NCBI GenBank assembly: GCA_029204225.1
Contig: CM055112.1
Coordinates: 24,214,097-24,278,096 of the forward strand
DNA: 64,000 bases
DNA from: Diphasiastrum complanatum
Taxonomy: Eukaryota > Streptophyta > Lycopodiopsida > Lycopodiales > Lycopodiaceae
Direction of reading: 5' to 3'
The notes under the pieces were generated by a model. That model worked only from the letters and a program-made list of their open reading frames with translations. It ran no database searches and was not told the origin of the DNA. Each line of letters opens with the position of its first letter. The stretch's first letter is position 1. Shown piece after piece: positions 23,701-33,112 of this stretch. Made by a program: the position numbers and the translations under genes.

Positions 23701-26700
23701 ATCTACGGACTCCCGAGCCATGGTGTGTAGCCACATCCCCCTCAGTAAGCTCAACCTCGCCCCAAAGGCCTCGGCCCTGCACCGACATCGTGTCCACACG
23801 AGATCAAACCTGCGAACAAAAACAAGCAAAGAACCATTCAGTAAAAGAAAACACATTGCATTGAAAAACATTACCAGCCTAAAACAGAGCTGAACACATC
23901 CGAGCACGCGTCACATTGATTCTAGCAAGATCATAGCAACTGCCAAAAAACACACGAGACAGGGTGAGGGATAGAATAATTCCAGTGCGAGCAAAAACGG
24001 GCGACTGACGCTAGCATGGGAGTCCTTGCAAGCGTCTATGAGTCCAGTGCAGGCCTAAACCACGCTACTGGCGGATGCTTGCACGATGCTCTAACCCTAA
24101 ACCCTAAAAAACATGGAATTAGGGCAAGAAAATTGAAATTTGTGCTACGGACATAGACGGGCAGAACGGAGGTCACAAGAGTCTGTGCGGGCATGTGGAA
24201 ATGCATTCTAGGCTCAGACACCACCTGAATCGGTTGCCCAGAAGCCATTTTCTGAAAATGGCAAAAAAAAACAAAGCATTTGGATTGTGGTGTTCAAATC
24301 TCGCAAGGTGTGCCGTGATGGTTGAAACTGACCCCGTAGGAATCACCGTGGGCATGAAGAAAGGTGGTCTAGAGCCAAACTGGGCTTGATTTGGTTGCCT
24401 TCAGTTCAATGTCAACACTTGCAAAATAAACAAATGTATTTATATAGTAGAACATACGTATACATTACGTACTTTTATGTATATTCTATTTGATTATGGA
24501 ACACATCATAGAATATCCAAAATATGGTCATCCATATCTAAGGAAGCGGATGGCGGACGTGCGTTCGCGTCCGCATCCCCGAACGCGTCCGGTTTTCTTT
24601 TTTTTAATTTTATTTAAAAAAAAATTTAAAATATATGGACCAGCGGTGCGTTCGGGGCTCTGGACACGTCCGTTTTTTTTTTTTTTTAATTTTTTTTAGA
24701 GTTATTTAGTTAAAAAAAAAAAATTGGACGTGTCCGACCCCCCGGGTCCGGACGCCGGACGCAGACGCGGACTGTCCGGCCCGGACCCTCATGTCTGATC
24801 CATATGCATAGAATTAATGAACCGTTATCGGTTCACCACGATTCTGGAACCGTACGGTTCTTAAAAAAATTTGCCCACAACCGTGGTGAACCGTACTGAT
24901 TAATCAATTAACTAATTTATTTATTTATTTTTTAGTTTCCCCAAAAAAAGGGCCAAAAAAATCTGTGAATTCTATGAAATCATCTGTGAAATCTATCAAT
25001 CCTCTGTGAAATCATGTGTATTCATCTGTCAAATGACTCAAATCATCTGTATCATCTGTCAAATCATCTGTACATCATGTGAAATCTGTCAAATCAGTGA
25101 TGATTTCAGATGATTTCACATCTGTCGAATCATCTGTATCATCTGTCAAATCTTTTGTACATCATGTGAAATCTGTCAAATCTGTATCATCTGTGAAATC
25201 TGTGAATTTGGTAATTAATTAATCAATTAATTATTTAATTAAATAGAGGAACTGTACCACGGTTCAAGGAACCGTGGTACGGTTCCCAGGACCCACGGTT
25301 CTGGGAACCGTGTGTTCTATGTCCATATGGAATCCATACATATAAATTTAGAATAAACTCTAAATCGTAAACTAAAAAATGTATCTTGTAAAGTGAAGTC
25401 TGATAGATTATAGAAATAACCCTAATAGAGGTAAACCACAAACAAGCTTACCATAGGTGACGAAAAGATTCTGTAGAGCAGTCAGATTCCATAGTTTTGC
25501 TATTCTTTGATACTCAATAAGATGGAACAAGTACCAAAACAGATTAATCTCATTTTGTAAATTTGAAACAATTTATTTCCAATTAATTCAAAATTGGAAA
25601 ACTAGATTAGCTCAATCAAATATTTGGAGAGATTCAATTGATTATTTTGTGTCAAAATAATATAAAGAACTTATGCACAAGGTGTTCTTTGATTTTTTAG
25701 CTATTATTTGGAAATCTCCGAAAAAATCAAAAAAATACATTTCAAAAAAAAGTTGGCCTCGTTTCGCTCCAGACATCGTCTTGAAATGCATTTGGTACAA
25801 AACGAGGCAACTTAGTACACATTACATAGCTAAAACAGTGCAAATTAAAACACCTATAAAATCTTGCTTTATTGAGCAGAACATTGATCTCAACAAAGTT
25901 ACAAAATGTGAATGAAATGCTCGTTCCAAAATTTTGGAGAGTTTCAAATTATAACTTTTTGTTTAATCAGAGTTTGATATGGGGGGCTGGAAAACAGTTG
26001 TTTAGGAGAAAATAAACCATTAAAAAAATTCCGGGAGTGCACAGTGAGAATGGGGACAATTCTAAGCCCATATTCCTTTGCAAGCACTAGTATCTATGTA
26101 GCCCTACCTAATGTATATTGTTCATGATTTTAACATTGTTGATTTGTAAATATATAACTTGCGCTCATACTATTTATATGGTCCAGACTATATTACCACA
26201 TGGTATTCGAGGAATACATCTGCTTTGTGGCATATATCAATAAAATGAGCCACCTTTGTGAGTCTGTCAACCACAACCAAGATAAAATCATGTTGTAATG
26301 ATGTACGAGGCAAGTTGTTGATAAAGTCCATGGAAAAACCTTCTCATCTTCCTTTTGGAACAGGTAGTGGGTGTAAAGAACCAGGAACCATAATCCTTTC
26401 AACTTTGATAACCTGACACTTCAAACAATGTCTCAGATAATGGTGTACATCCTTTTTTAACCCCTTATCCCTAATAATACTTGGGTATCGCTGATTCACT
26501 GATTCATGATGCATTTCCCATTGATTCACTGACTCACTGATTAGTGCATCTAAAATGTGGTCTTAGCTGCTAATCGAACCGGCACCCTAGACCCTAAACC
26601 AGGCACCCTAAGCCGGCAAAGTATTGGAATGGCACGGCATGACTTTTGCTTTTCTACTTTTTAGATTGGTTTTTAAATGTGTTCGCATAAAAAATTTTAA

Positions 26701-29700
26701 ACCTAAAAAAATTTTGGTTTAATGGCATAAAAATAGCCATTATGTATGTAATATAAATTATAATATATATAAAACAAAAAACAAAAAAAATACTTATATA
26801 TGCGTTCCGCTGTCCCTAACGCACCCATTCTGGAGCGAGCATTCCGGAACGATAGGTGCTTTGGAACGCGTTCCGGGGCATTGCCGTATATATATAGCGT
26901 TCTGATCCGGAATGTTGCCGGATTCCGGAACACTCCAGGAACGCAGCATTCCGCACCACAGTGCATCTATGTAGCAATTAAAGCCACGTAATACTATTCT
27001 TCAAATAATGCTTTGATGCCAAGTTATAAGCAAGATCACACAGAAGTATCGTATGATACCAAAATAGACACGATCGCACAACACTCTCCCACTACAATCG
27101 GCAATATTCTGAGGCGCATCTTCTAAAAAGACACGCAAAAGAGTCTCCTACAAACGGCTCATCAGGGACCAGAATTGCCAACTATAGAATGACTTCTAGA
27201 GATCCTATTTGTGTTATTCGAGAGGCCCTCAAGTGAACCTTCCAAGAAGTTATCAAAATTAGGGCATACACCAGCATTGATTGGTTTTGAGAGGATCCAG
27301 GTAACACTTTACTGCTTAGTCTTATCGAAATGAATTGATTTTAACGATCTCTGTAGACTGTCATATTGACTAAGCATCTCCGTAATCACAGCCCAATAAC
27401 AAGGCCCTAACATATGTCCACACCTTTAGAATAGACTCTTTATCAGCTATCCATGCCTAGTTACCACAAGAAAAAGGTTTCTCCAGAACACGTGCTAGAA
27501 ACATTTCCTCCGTGGAGAAGATGCATCCAGAACATCCGGTGTACTCTCAATTCATAAGCATGCCCAACCATTCTCTAAGTCTATCTATTGAACTCTCAAA
27601 GAGCTGATCCAAAAAGCATGTTCCTGCTCTTCTGCAACAGCTACAGGTAATGCTGAAAGAAAAGGGCCTAGATTGTAAAAGCTGTAAATTTGACGAGATA
27701 TGTACAATCACATGAAGCCAATGCAGAATTGTGATAGTGCCAAAAGGTGAATCTTTACAAACAAGCAATTCCAGTCTATGTTTATGATAGCTTCCTTGCC
27801 AGAATATTTTTTAAGAACGCTTACCAGATTGCTGTAGTCCTTCAGATAGGCCACCACAGCCTGCAAAAATGTCAAGGGTGGTAAGGGCATGCTCTGCGGA
27901 TACTTCCTCGGATATTGCAAGGGGCTGGACGTCTTCAACCATCTTCCCCTTGCCCTTGAACTTGGATGAAGAATCTTCAAGCTTGCAATGTGTTGCAAAT
28001 CGTTCTGATATTTTTGGACTTAGTTTGACATTTGCTGGTAGCTGCAAAAAGCAAGATGTGACCTTAAATCTGCCGATTGGATACTTTAACACAGTTCAAC
28101 TAACGAAAACTTGCATCCACGTCAATTTTTCAATCATTTAAGGAAAAGAACACAAAACAAAAACAACTTGAAGGTCATACCTGCTTGATGGTGCCTCTTT
28201 TGGGATCATAGATGCAACTACAAAAAAATGTATGCTTCATCATACAAATACCAGAGGCACCTAAAACCTCATGGTACCTTCGTACATCACACGTACCCCT
28301 GACCACGTTCAGCTGAACTGTTGCAATATCTTTACTGTAATAAATCTGCAAAACAGCAGGTGAGGCTCATCACTATGGTGTGTAATGGATGGGGTTACAA
28401 CAATGGTGCAGACCATATCTGTTACAGCTTTTACTCCCTGTCCCGGTTGTTTACTGGCTTTACTTATAGATGTATTTCTTGTAAAATACAGAAATGGCTA
28501 TGTCACCGGCCTGTGGTGACCTTTGTCATAAAAATATAAATAAAGCTGTTAATTAAGTTTCTGAGCCTCAGAGTCGCATGTTGCTTGGGTATAGGGTACT
28601 AGGTCATTAATTAGGAGTGGCTGGACTGACCTCCTAAAAAGTAGGAGAGTTGACTAGTCAACGTGACACGTCATATGCTCACTAGGACACTTGGTCCAGT
28701 GAATGAGTGACACATGTTAGGGTTGACCGGTCAAACATGACACGTGTCACATGCTCACTGGGACGGTCCAGTGGATGAGTGACATATGTCAGCCTACTCA
28801 CTTGCCTATGTGTCAGGGTACTGCCATGTGGCAAGTGTCGACAGTGCATGGAGTTGGCCATGTGTCGAGATTTAGGAAGGGTCAGGGTTAAGGGGTGCTT
28901 AAGGGGTGCTTGAGGATTGTGTATAAGTGAGCCTAGAGAGAGGCATTCCTCATCATAATCTATGCAGCAAAGGCTGGGAGGAGACGACACAGCCAGCTCC
29001 ACTGTGTTTGTGTTTGATGCTATGTGCTTGCAGGGAATCAAAAAGGCTGGAAATTTGTGGTTATCAGTGCATGTTTGGACGGGTGTCAATTGGAAGATCA
29101 GGGAGAGCCTGACAATATCCCTTTGTGAGATTAAAATATATCCAGATTCCAAATTCACAAACTCAATTTAAGAGATTGGCAATACCATTCCATCAAGCTT
29201 ACAATAAATATACATGCAACCAAATAAGTCAAAAGAGCGATGGGAAAACTTTTTTGCAAGCATACTTATGATCTCATCAGTACTCGAGCATAAGTTGGTA
29301 TTTAAGCTTAAAGAGAATCACCCGATGCAGACCATAATACAAAAATCATATCAACTTCAAGAATAAAAAACAAAGCATTATCAAAAGAGGCTTGCCTCAT
29401 GTATATCAGCTTTGTAGGCCTTGAGAATACCCACATCCTCGGGCCTATAAAATCTTCTTACTGTCAAATGTGATGTCATGGCATTGGCCTGCTTTGCATC
29501 ATTCGAAGGAGGAGCTTTGACAGCCAACAGCTGACATATGACATAAGCACGGAGCCCCTTGTTCCTGCCTGCCTTAAACTTCTCCATGTTTTCACTTCCA
29601 TCTTCAAGTGACTCGAATGTATCAGGATCCAGATACAGGAAATCATTTACATGATACTCATTACCTTCAAGAATGAAACCCTCATTGTTTTCAATTATGC

Positions 29701-32494
29701 ATGCTACTTCCTTTTCCAATTTTTCCTCCTTGACTCGACAAGAACCACATATGCCATTTCCAACTGCCATGCTATCGTATGGAAGACTCATGAAAGCTCC
29801 CTTTTTTGGTGAGTACCAATAACGACAATAGTATTCCACTGGAAGCCCCTTCAGCTCCCTCTCTTTAGCTCTGGCCCTCTCTTCTTCATCTTCTGTAGCA
29901 TTTGCCTTTCTGTGATTGTGACCCCATGATCGTCTTTGGATTTTAACTTTGGCAGTGCCTTTGATGTCACAGATTGAAATATCCTCACAATCGTCTGTAA
30001 GGAAAAGCTCTCTCTCATCTGCTGCATTTCCAAGGACAGTGTTTGGCCCCCTTTCCATTACTCTTCCATGGAGCATGCAAGAGCCATCATCTTTTTCATA
30101 GAGATATTCCACGAGTAGCATAGTAGGCATTTCATCATGCTCATCTCCACCTTCAACATCCACCAACACCACTCCACCAACCTCCAAATCATATCCACCA
30201 AAACAAGCTTTCTTATATACGGCCTTACTAATCGATGTCCTTTCAATCGATTTTGCTATCCATTTCACGTCAGCATGTGTGGGCCTGCTGTTACTGGACT
30301 TGAGTCGTCTCTGAACATTTCCCCTCAGTGCAGGCACAATGGCAGTTTCTTCATCTTGCTCACCATCTTCGACTTCTTCTTGTGGATCTTCAACTTCAGG
30401 CACAACACTATCTGCTATTGTTGGATCAAGCTCTCCGTCAACATTAAATTTTGCATAATATTCACTCCAAATGCGATGTACAAGCCTGGTTGTTGTTGCT
30501 CGCATTGGCTTGCGCTTGGTCCCATCAGGCCTCGAATTAGCTCTTGGATTCAAGTTTTTTCCCTTTCTCAGTAGAACTTTCTTTCTAGAAAACATCAGCT
30601 TCGTATGATGCTTCTGCTCCATTTTGGCTATAAGACCGACGATAAAAGAACTTTTCTTGATGCAGTCATCTGGATATTCTGCAAACTGTTGCAGAATAAT
30701 CTGCCCATGCACTACAACATACCTCTCTACTTCTGGAATTTTTGAAGAAATAAAAGTTGGATCATCCTTATCATCCTGTGCTGCAAGGTTTCTGACTACA
30801 TCCACAAAAGAAAGGCGTGAAACTCGACTTGCTTCCTTGAGCATGGTGATAACCTTGATCGCTAGACTTGCTGTCTTCAATACTGGTCTGAACCAGGGGG
30901 CATACTGTTGAGATGGACTTCCCAGCCTGTACCACGCTCCATTTGTTCTTATCGACACAAATATCATAGACGCGCCAAACTCTATCATCCACTCTTTGAT
31001 TGCACTAAGATATATACGAATCCCCTCAGGTTTTCTTTCCGAAGCTGAAGATAAGCCTTCCTTAGAGCATGAGGCCAAATGCAGTAGTTCTTCATTATTC
31101 CGGCTCTGCGGGTGGTCATCCAAACCGAAGTCATCACCATCGTCTTCGGTCATTATTCCAGATCCATAGATATCAACATCCACCTCGGCACCAGCCAGCA
31201 TTGGAAGCAGTTCTAAGGAAATAAGGCGCGATTCGGAGTTGTACAATGCCCAATCATGTAACTTCCGACGAGGAAGGTCCTCCGGTGCCAGGGGAGATAC
31301 ATCATCATCAAAGAGTATGTATTCATCAGTTTCCTCCTCTTCTGCCTCGTAGTAAGCAGGGAGGGGATAATCGTTGGCGATTTCATCCTCATTGATCTTT
31401 ATGTACACTTTGGCTTTAGGATTTGCTGCAGGTCTTCGAGTTTGTCTGATGTAAACATTTCTATCCTCCTGTTCTTGCAAAAGCCGAGCAAGTTTCTCAT
31501 CTTCACTGAGACTATCTGCTTCACTGGCCATGTTTGCAGAGGAACTGCCACCTTCACCAAAGAATCTGGTCTCAATTATCGTCAGTGCTTTTCTTTGCAA
31601 AGCAACTGGATTATGGATTCGTGGCATTCTCATGCGTTGAATGTATTCCTTCTCCAGTGCCTGGAGTGCAGGCAAGCCAGTAAAAATCTGCTCGTCATCC
31701 GCCGCATTCTCATCCAGAGCTATCAATTGATCAACTATGAGTTTTCCCTGCGAAAAAAAGTAATCACGGCTGACAAACGGAATGCTAGCATTAGTCTTAC
31801 CAATTCCATTGGCAAGACAACGAGAGACTCTAGCGATAAGTTCGTCAAGGGAAAGAGTAGGATCGCCACCATCTGGCTTTGAAAGAGCTCGATAAACTTC
31901 AACACACACCATAGCCTTTTCAAACAACGCATTGTAAATTTTGCTATATATCCCTGCTGGTTTAATGCAGATATATTCTGCCATATATGTGCATATCCAA
32001 ACAACAGGTGAGCCTTGCTCATACCCCGTGATGGACCAAGACTCGAGGGGGCCAAAACATTCACAACGCATCCCCCGCTGCTTATCCATAGCTCCATTCA
32101 AGGGGATAATCACTCCCGTTATGTACAGTTGCATCACATCTAATATTTCAAGAGGCTGAGAATTCCCGTTCTCATCATGGACGATAAAATCAACCAGCCT
32201 CCTCTGGGGAGTTTGTTGTGTCTCCCCTTCAGACGTGAATACAACAGCAACATCTTCCCCATCTGCAATCGATTCCTGTTTCACTTCAATGAGGCTATTC
32301 TTCTGATTCAATCTGTATGTTTTTTCTTTGAGACTAGAGCATGCAGCTGATCGCTTTGGCCTTTTCACGCAAGGCCGCACTGAATCCGGAAGTTCCACAG
32401 CCTTCGAGATATCATTCTCAGTTGCAGCATTGTCAAGCCCCACATTCGCCGACCTCTTTCTGCCTTTGCCATTGCTACTCTTAACCTGACACAT
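17507..32494 (-). CDS. MET1: MET1/DNMT1-type DNA (cytosine-5)-methyltransferase, seven exons, 3' end not in view
   Basis: The enzyme copies CG methylation onto the new DNA strand after replication, in the nucleus. Exons (minus strand): 29396-32494, 28181-28345, 27825-28041, 19268-19379, 18979-19126, 18183-18380, 17507-17785; all six junctions keep frame. About 1,406 codons are visible. Domains: basic N-terminus, two RFTS-type regions (about residues 97-250 and 395-600), two BAH regions (about 760-880 and 930-1033), then catalytic motif I ([12 protein letters not shown]), motif IV (GGPPCQ, catalytic Cys), motif VI (LLENV) and motif VIII (QSRIRAF). Plant MET1 proteins are about 1,500-1,560 residues, so roughly 150 C-terminal residues (target recognition, motifs IX-X) are missing; they were not found between 1 and 17506. 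The gene is either very long or broken by the LINE/gypsy block. Confidence 0.93.
18183..18380 (-). CDS. MET1: MET1 exon 6 with motif VI (ENV)
   Basis: 66 codons, phase 0 at both ends: [39 protein letters not shown]. The Glu of ENV protonates the target base in the family. Acceptor TTTTGCAG|GGC, donor CAG|GTAGTG. Confidence 0.95.
18979..19126 (-). CDS. MET1: MET1 exon 5 with catalytic motif IV
   Basis: 148 bp; encodes [17 protein letters not shown], an [11 protein letters not shown] linker and [11 protein letters not shown]. The PPCQ cysteine is the nucleophile that attacks C6 of the target cytosine. Acceptor ATCCACAG|A, donor CAG|GTCAGT; exits in phase 0. Confidence 0.95.
19268..19379 (-). 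CDS. MET1: MET1 exon 4
   Basis: 112 bp, entering in phase 1 and leaving in phase 2. It encodes [27 protein letters not shown], the conserved WAIEYE segment (motif II region, cofactor ribose contact) and the motif III region. Acceptor GTGCAG|GAG, donor CTAAG|GTATCC. Confidence 0.93.
20160..20205. repeat. Palindrome-rich arm A (GCGTTTC/GAAACGC words)
   Basis: GCGTTTCTGAAACGC (20160-20174) is a perfect inverted repeat with a one-base centre and is followed by overlapping GCGTTCAGAAACGC and GCGTTTCGGAAA. A poly-T-rich stretch follows. No matching second arm was identified. It resembles subterminal repeats of hAT-type transposons and could be the 3' side of hAT-1. Confidence 0.6.
20429..20493. 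repeat. (CT)n microsatellite
   Basis: Uninterrupted CT tract within MET1 intron 3. Confidence 0.97.
20644..20707. repeat. (CT)n microsatellite
   Basis: Second uninterrupted CT tract 150 bp from the first. The sequence between them has repeated CATACTGCATCAT / CATATGGAATCAT phrases, suggesting local duplication. Confidence 0.97.
20829..24248 (-). mobile_element. hAT-1, BED/DUF659-type hAT transposase gene, lightly decayed
   Basis: Minus-strand coding blocks: BED zinc finger (about 23380-23790: [20 protein letters not shown]), N-terminal helical segment (about 22850-23090: [19 protein letters not shown]), DUF659 core (about 22405-22745: [49 protein letters not shown]), middle region (21890-22290: [16 protein letters not shown]) and hAT dimerisation domain (about 21135-21490: [38 protein letters not shown]). 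Spacing and GT/AG-like borders imply introns. Only a few nonsense codons are visible (one after RGVDAT, a TAG before AQTLDR). It would cut and paste DNA with 8-bp target duplications (family knowledge). A possible first exon starts [15 protein letters not shown] at 24248. Element ends were not located. Confidence 0.85.
23430..23535 (-). repeat. Hexanucleotide minisatellite inside hAT-1 coding region
   Basis: Degenerate GACAGG/CAGGGA hexamers coding GQGQGQRQG- or DRDRDR-type runs on the minus strand just after the BED finger. The unit is a multiple of three, so frame is kept. Confidence 0.85.
24541..24790. repeat. Foldback-like element B (CGTCCG/CGGACG words)
   Basis: GC-rich arms dense in GGACG and CGTCC words (GCGGACGTGCG, GAACGCGTCCGG, GGACACGTCC on one side; GGACGTGTCC, GGTCCGGACG, GCCGGACGC on the other) enclose T- and A-rich tracts. 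It lies in MET1 intron 3. Confidence 0.7.
24815..25325. repeat. Foldback-like element C (GAACCG/CGGTTC words) with internal minisatellite
   Basis: The left arm (24818-24905) has GAACCGTTATCGGTTC and the perfect 14-bp palindrome GAACCGTACGGTTC (24847-24860). The right arm (25247-25320) has CCACGGTTC, GGAACCGTGGTACGGTTCC and CGGTTCTGGGAACCG. AATTAATCAATTAA tracts lie just inside both arms. The interior is a tandem array. There is no coding capacity. Confidence 0.8.
24960..25205. repeat. ATCTGTCAAATC-type minisatellite
   Basis: Tandem imperfect units built on ATCTGTGAAATC / ATCTGTCAAATC / ATCTGTATC, about 12-13 bp each, inside element C. Confidence 0.9.
26185..26540 (-). pseudogene. Ty3/gypsy integrase fragment
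   Basis: The minus strand encodes [30 protein letters not shown] (26529-26344), the zinc-binding end and start of a gypsy integrase, followed in shifted frames by [15 protein letters not shown] and [10 protein letters not shown]-like text to about 26190. No LTRs or other domains accompany it, so it is an isolated scrap in MET1 intron 3. Confidence 0.75.
26805..26960. repeat. Palindrome-rich element D (GGAACG/CGTTCC words)
   Basis: Repeated GCGTTCC, ATTCCGGAAC, the perfect 12-mer GGAACGCGTTCC (26863-26874), GATCCGGAAT and GGATTCCGGAAC in 150 bp, with an AT-rich flank (26700-26800) and TATATATA in the middle. It is intronic and non-coding. Confidence 0.7.
27825..28041 (-). CDS. MET1: MET1 exon 3 with methyltransferase motif I
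   Basis: 217 bp, ending in phase 1 (TCT G|GTAAGC). It encodes [15 protein letters not shown], a short linker, then [20 protein letters not shown], the S-adenosylmethionine-binding motif I. The following intron is 8.4 kb. Confidence 0.95.
28181..28345 (-). CDS. MET1: MET1 exon 2
   Basis: 55 codons, phase 0 at both ends: [18 protein letters not shown]. Acceptor TTTTGCAG|ATT, donor CAG|GTATGA. It corresponds to the segment between the second BAH domain and the catalytic domain (family pattern YFSQD...FFCDLFFD..KGSLKQ). Confidence 0.92.
28346..29395 (-). other. MET1 intron 1, GC-AG type, with a LTR-like or palindrome-rich insert
   Basis: This 1,050-bp intron starts GCAAGC and ends TTTTGCAG. Removing it joins ..ADIHE to [11 protein letters not shown] in frame, as in MET1 relatives. 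It contains a duplicated segment with G-box and TTGAC palindromes (28650-28794). TGTATAAGTGAG near 28918 lies on the plus strand, so an LTR fragment in plus orientation is possible but unproven. Confidence 0.8.
28650..28794. repeat. Tandem duplication (~70 bp x2) with TTGAC and G-box palindromes
   Basis: Two related units, each starting with a palindrome TTGACTAGTCAA (28650-28661) or TTGACCGGTCAA (28723-28734), then TGACACGTGTCA-like and GGTCCAGTGRATGAGTGACA. TGACACGTGTCA (28738-28749) is a perfect 12-mer palindrome containing a G-box. Similar ACGT-rich blocks occur in the LTRs of gypsy-1 and LTR-3, so this may be a decayed solo LTR. Confidence 0.7.
29396..32494 (-). CDS. MET1: MET1 exon 1 (coding): RFTS and BAH regions
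   Basis: A 3.1-kb open exon. First in-frame ATG at 32494 ([15 protein letters not shown]); a CAG acceptor at 32486-32488 means an upstream exon could join at 32485 instead. The basic [15 protein letters not shown] stretch precedes RFTS region 1 ([28 protein letters not shown]). An acidic [20 protein letters not shown] linker leads to RFTS region 2 ([45 protein letters not shown]). BAH1 contains [13 protein letters not shown] and [18 protein letters not shown]2 contains [11 protein letters not shown] and [13 protein letters not shown], ending [21 protein letters not shown]. The 3' splice donor is GAG|GCAAGC, a GC-type donor. RFTS binds UHRF1-type factors and BAH binds histone tails in the family. 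Confidence 0.93.
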
Positions 32495-32509
32495 CACTAA
32501 TAACAACCA

Positions 32510-33112
32510 ACAAACTTTCCAAGTTTCACACCTAATTGCTTGCTCTATATTCCTGCCACCCTCACATTTAAGAACGGAGATCCATCAACATCGGGAATGC
32601 TGCAGCAGAATCTCGAGCTCTAGATTTTGGTTGTTCTTTTTTTTTTGATAGAACAGCATTTTGTTATTCTTATCGCTCTTACGCTCTTGCTCTTCTTCTG
32701 TAACAATAAAAACCACAAATCTTACCACGTTTCACACCTAATTGCTTGTTCTACATCCCTACCATCACATTGATGAACGGAGATCCATGAACATCAGGAA
32801 TGCTGCAACAGAACCAGGAGCTCTAGCTTTTTATTCTTCTTTATTCTTGCACAAATCAGCTTTTCTTTTCAATATTCACGTATGTTCTCGTTCTATCTGT
32901 ACAGTAATAAGAACCACAAAACTTACCACGTTTCACGGCTTGCTATATATCCCCACCACCATCACATACAACAACAGAGATCCATCAACATCGGGAATGC
33001 TGCACATGGAGCTCTAGATTTTGGTTCTGATTTTGTCTTGCATAGAACAGCTTTTTGTTCTTCTTCTTGCTCTTTGCATGTTTCTGTTCTTGTTTTTTCA
33101 TAATAATAAATG
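32510..33112. repeat. Three imperfect ~205-bp tandem repeats upstream of MET1
   Basis: Copies begin at about 32511, 32716 and 32927 (CAAAYTTWCCAMGTTTCACR). Each continues through GAGATCCATSAACATCRGGAATGCTGCA, GAGCTCTAG and a T-rich CTTGCTCTT segment. They lie directly 5' of the first coding exon on the minus strand, in the presumed 5' UTR, first intron or promoter. No protein is encoded. Divergence among copies shows that the array is old. Confidence 0.85.

Larger units (their letters stand above)
19380..27824 (-). other. MET1 intron 3, 8.4 kb, packed with transposons
   Basis: Donor G|GTAAGC at 27824, acceptor GTGCAG at 19380. Contents from right to left: plain sequence (27000-27824), palindrome-rich element D (26805-26960), gypsy integrase fragment (26185-26530), AT-rich sequence (25325-26180), elements C and B (24541-25325), the hAT-1 transposase (20829-24248), two (CT)n tracts and palindrome-rich arm A (20160-20205). 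No host exon was recognised inside; splicing across it restores the frame at a Gly codon. Confidence 0.85.

Noticed and set aside
24091-24110. Telomere-like AACCCTAAACCCTAAA near 24095 and CCCTAGACCCTAAACC near 26588
   Set aside because: Only about two units each and inside the transposon-rich MET1 intron; too short to call an interstitial telomere.
28682-29158. 158-codon minus-strand ORF inside MET1 intron 1
   Set aside because: Driven by the tandem duplication; it shows no family and the flanking splice sites join conserved MET1 text without it.
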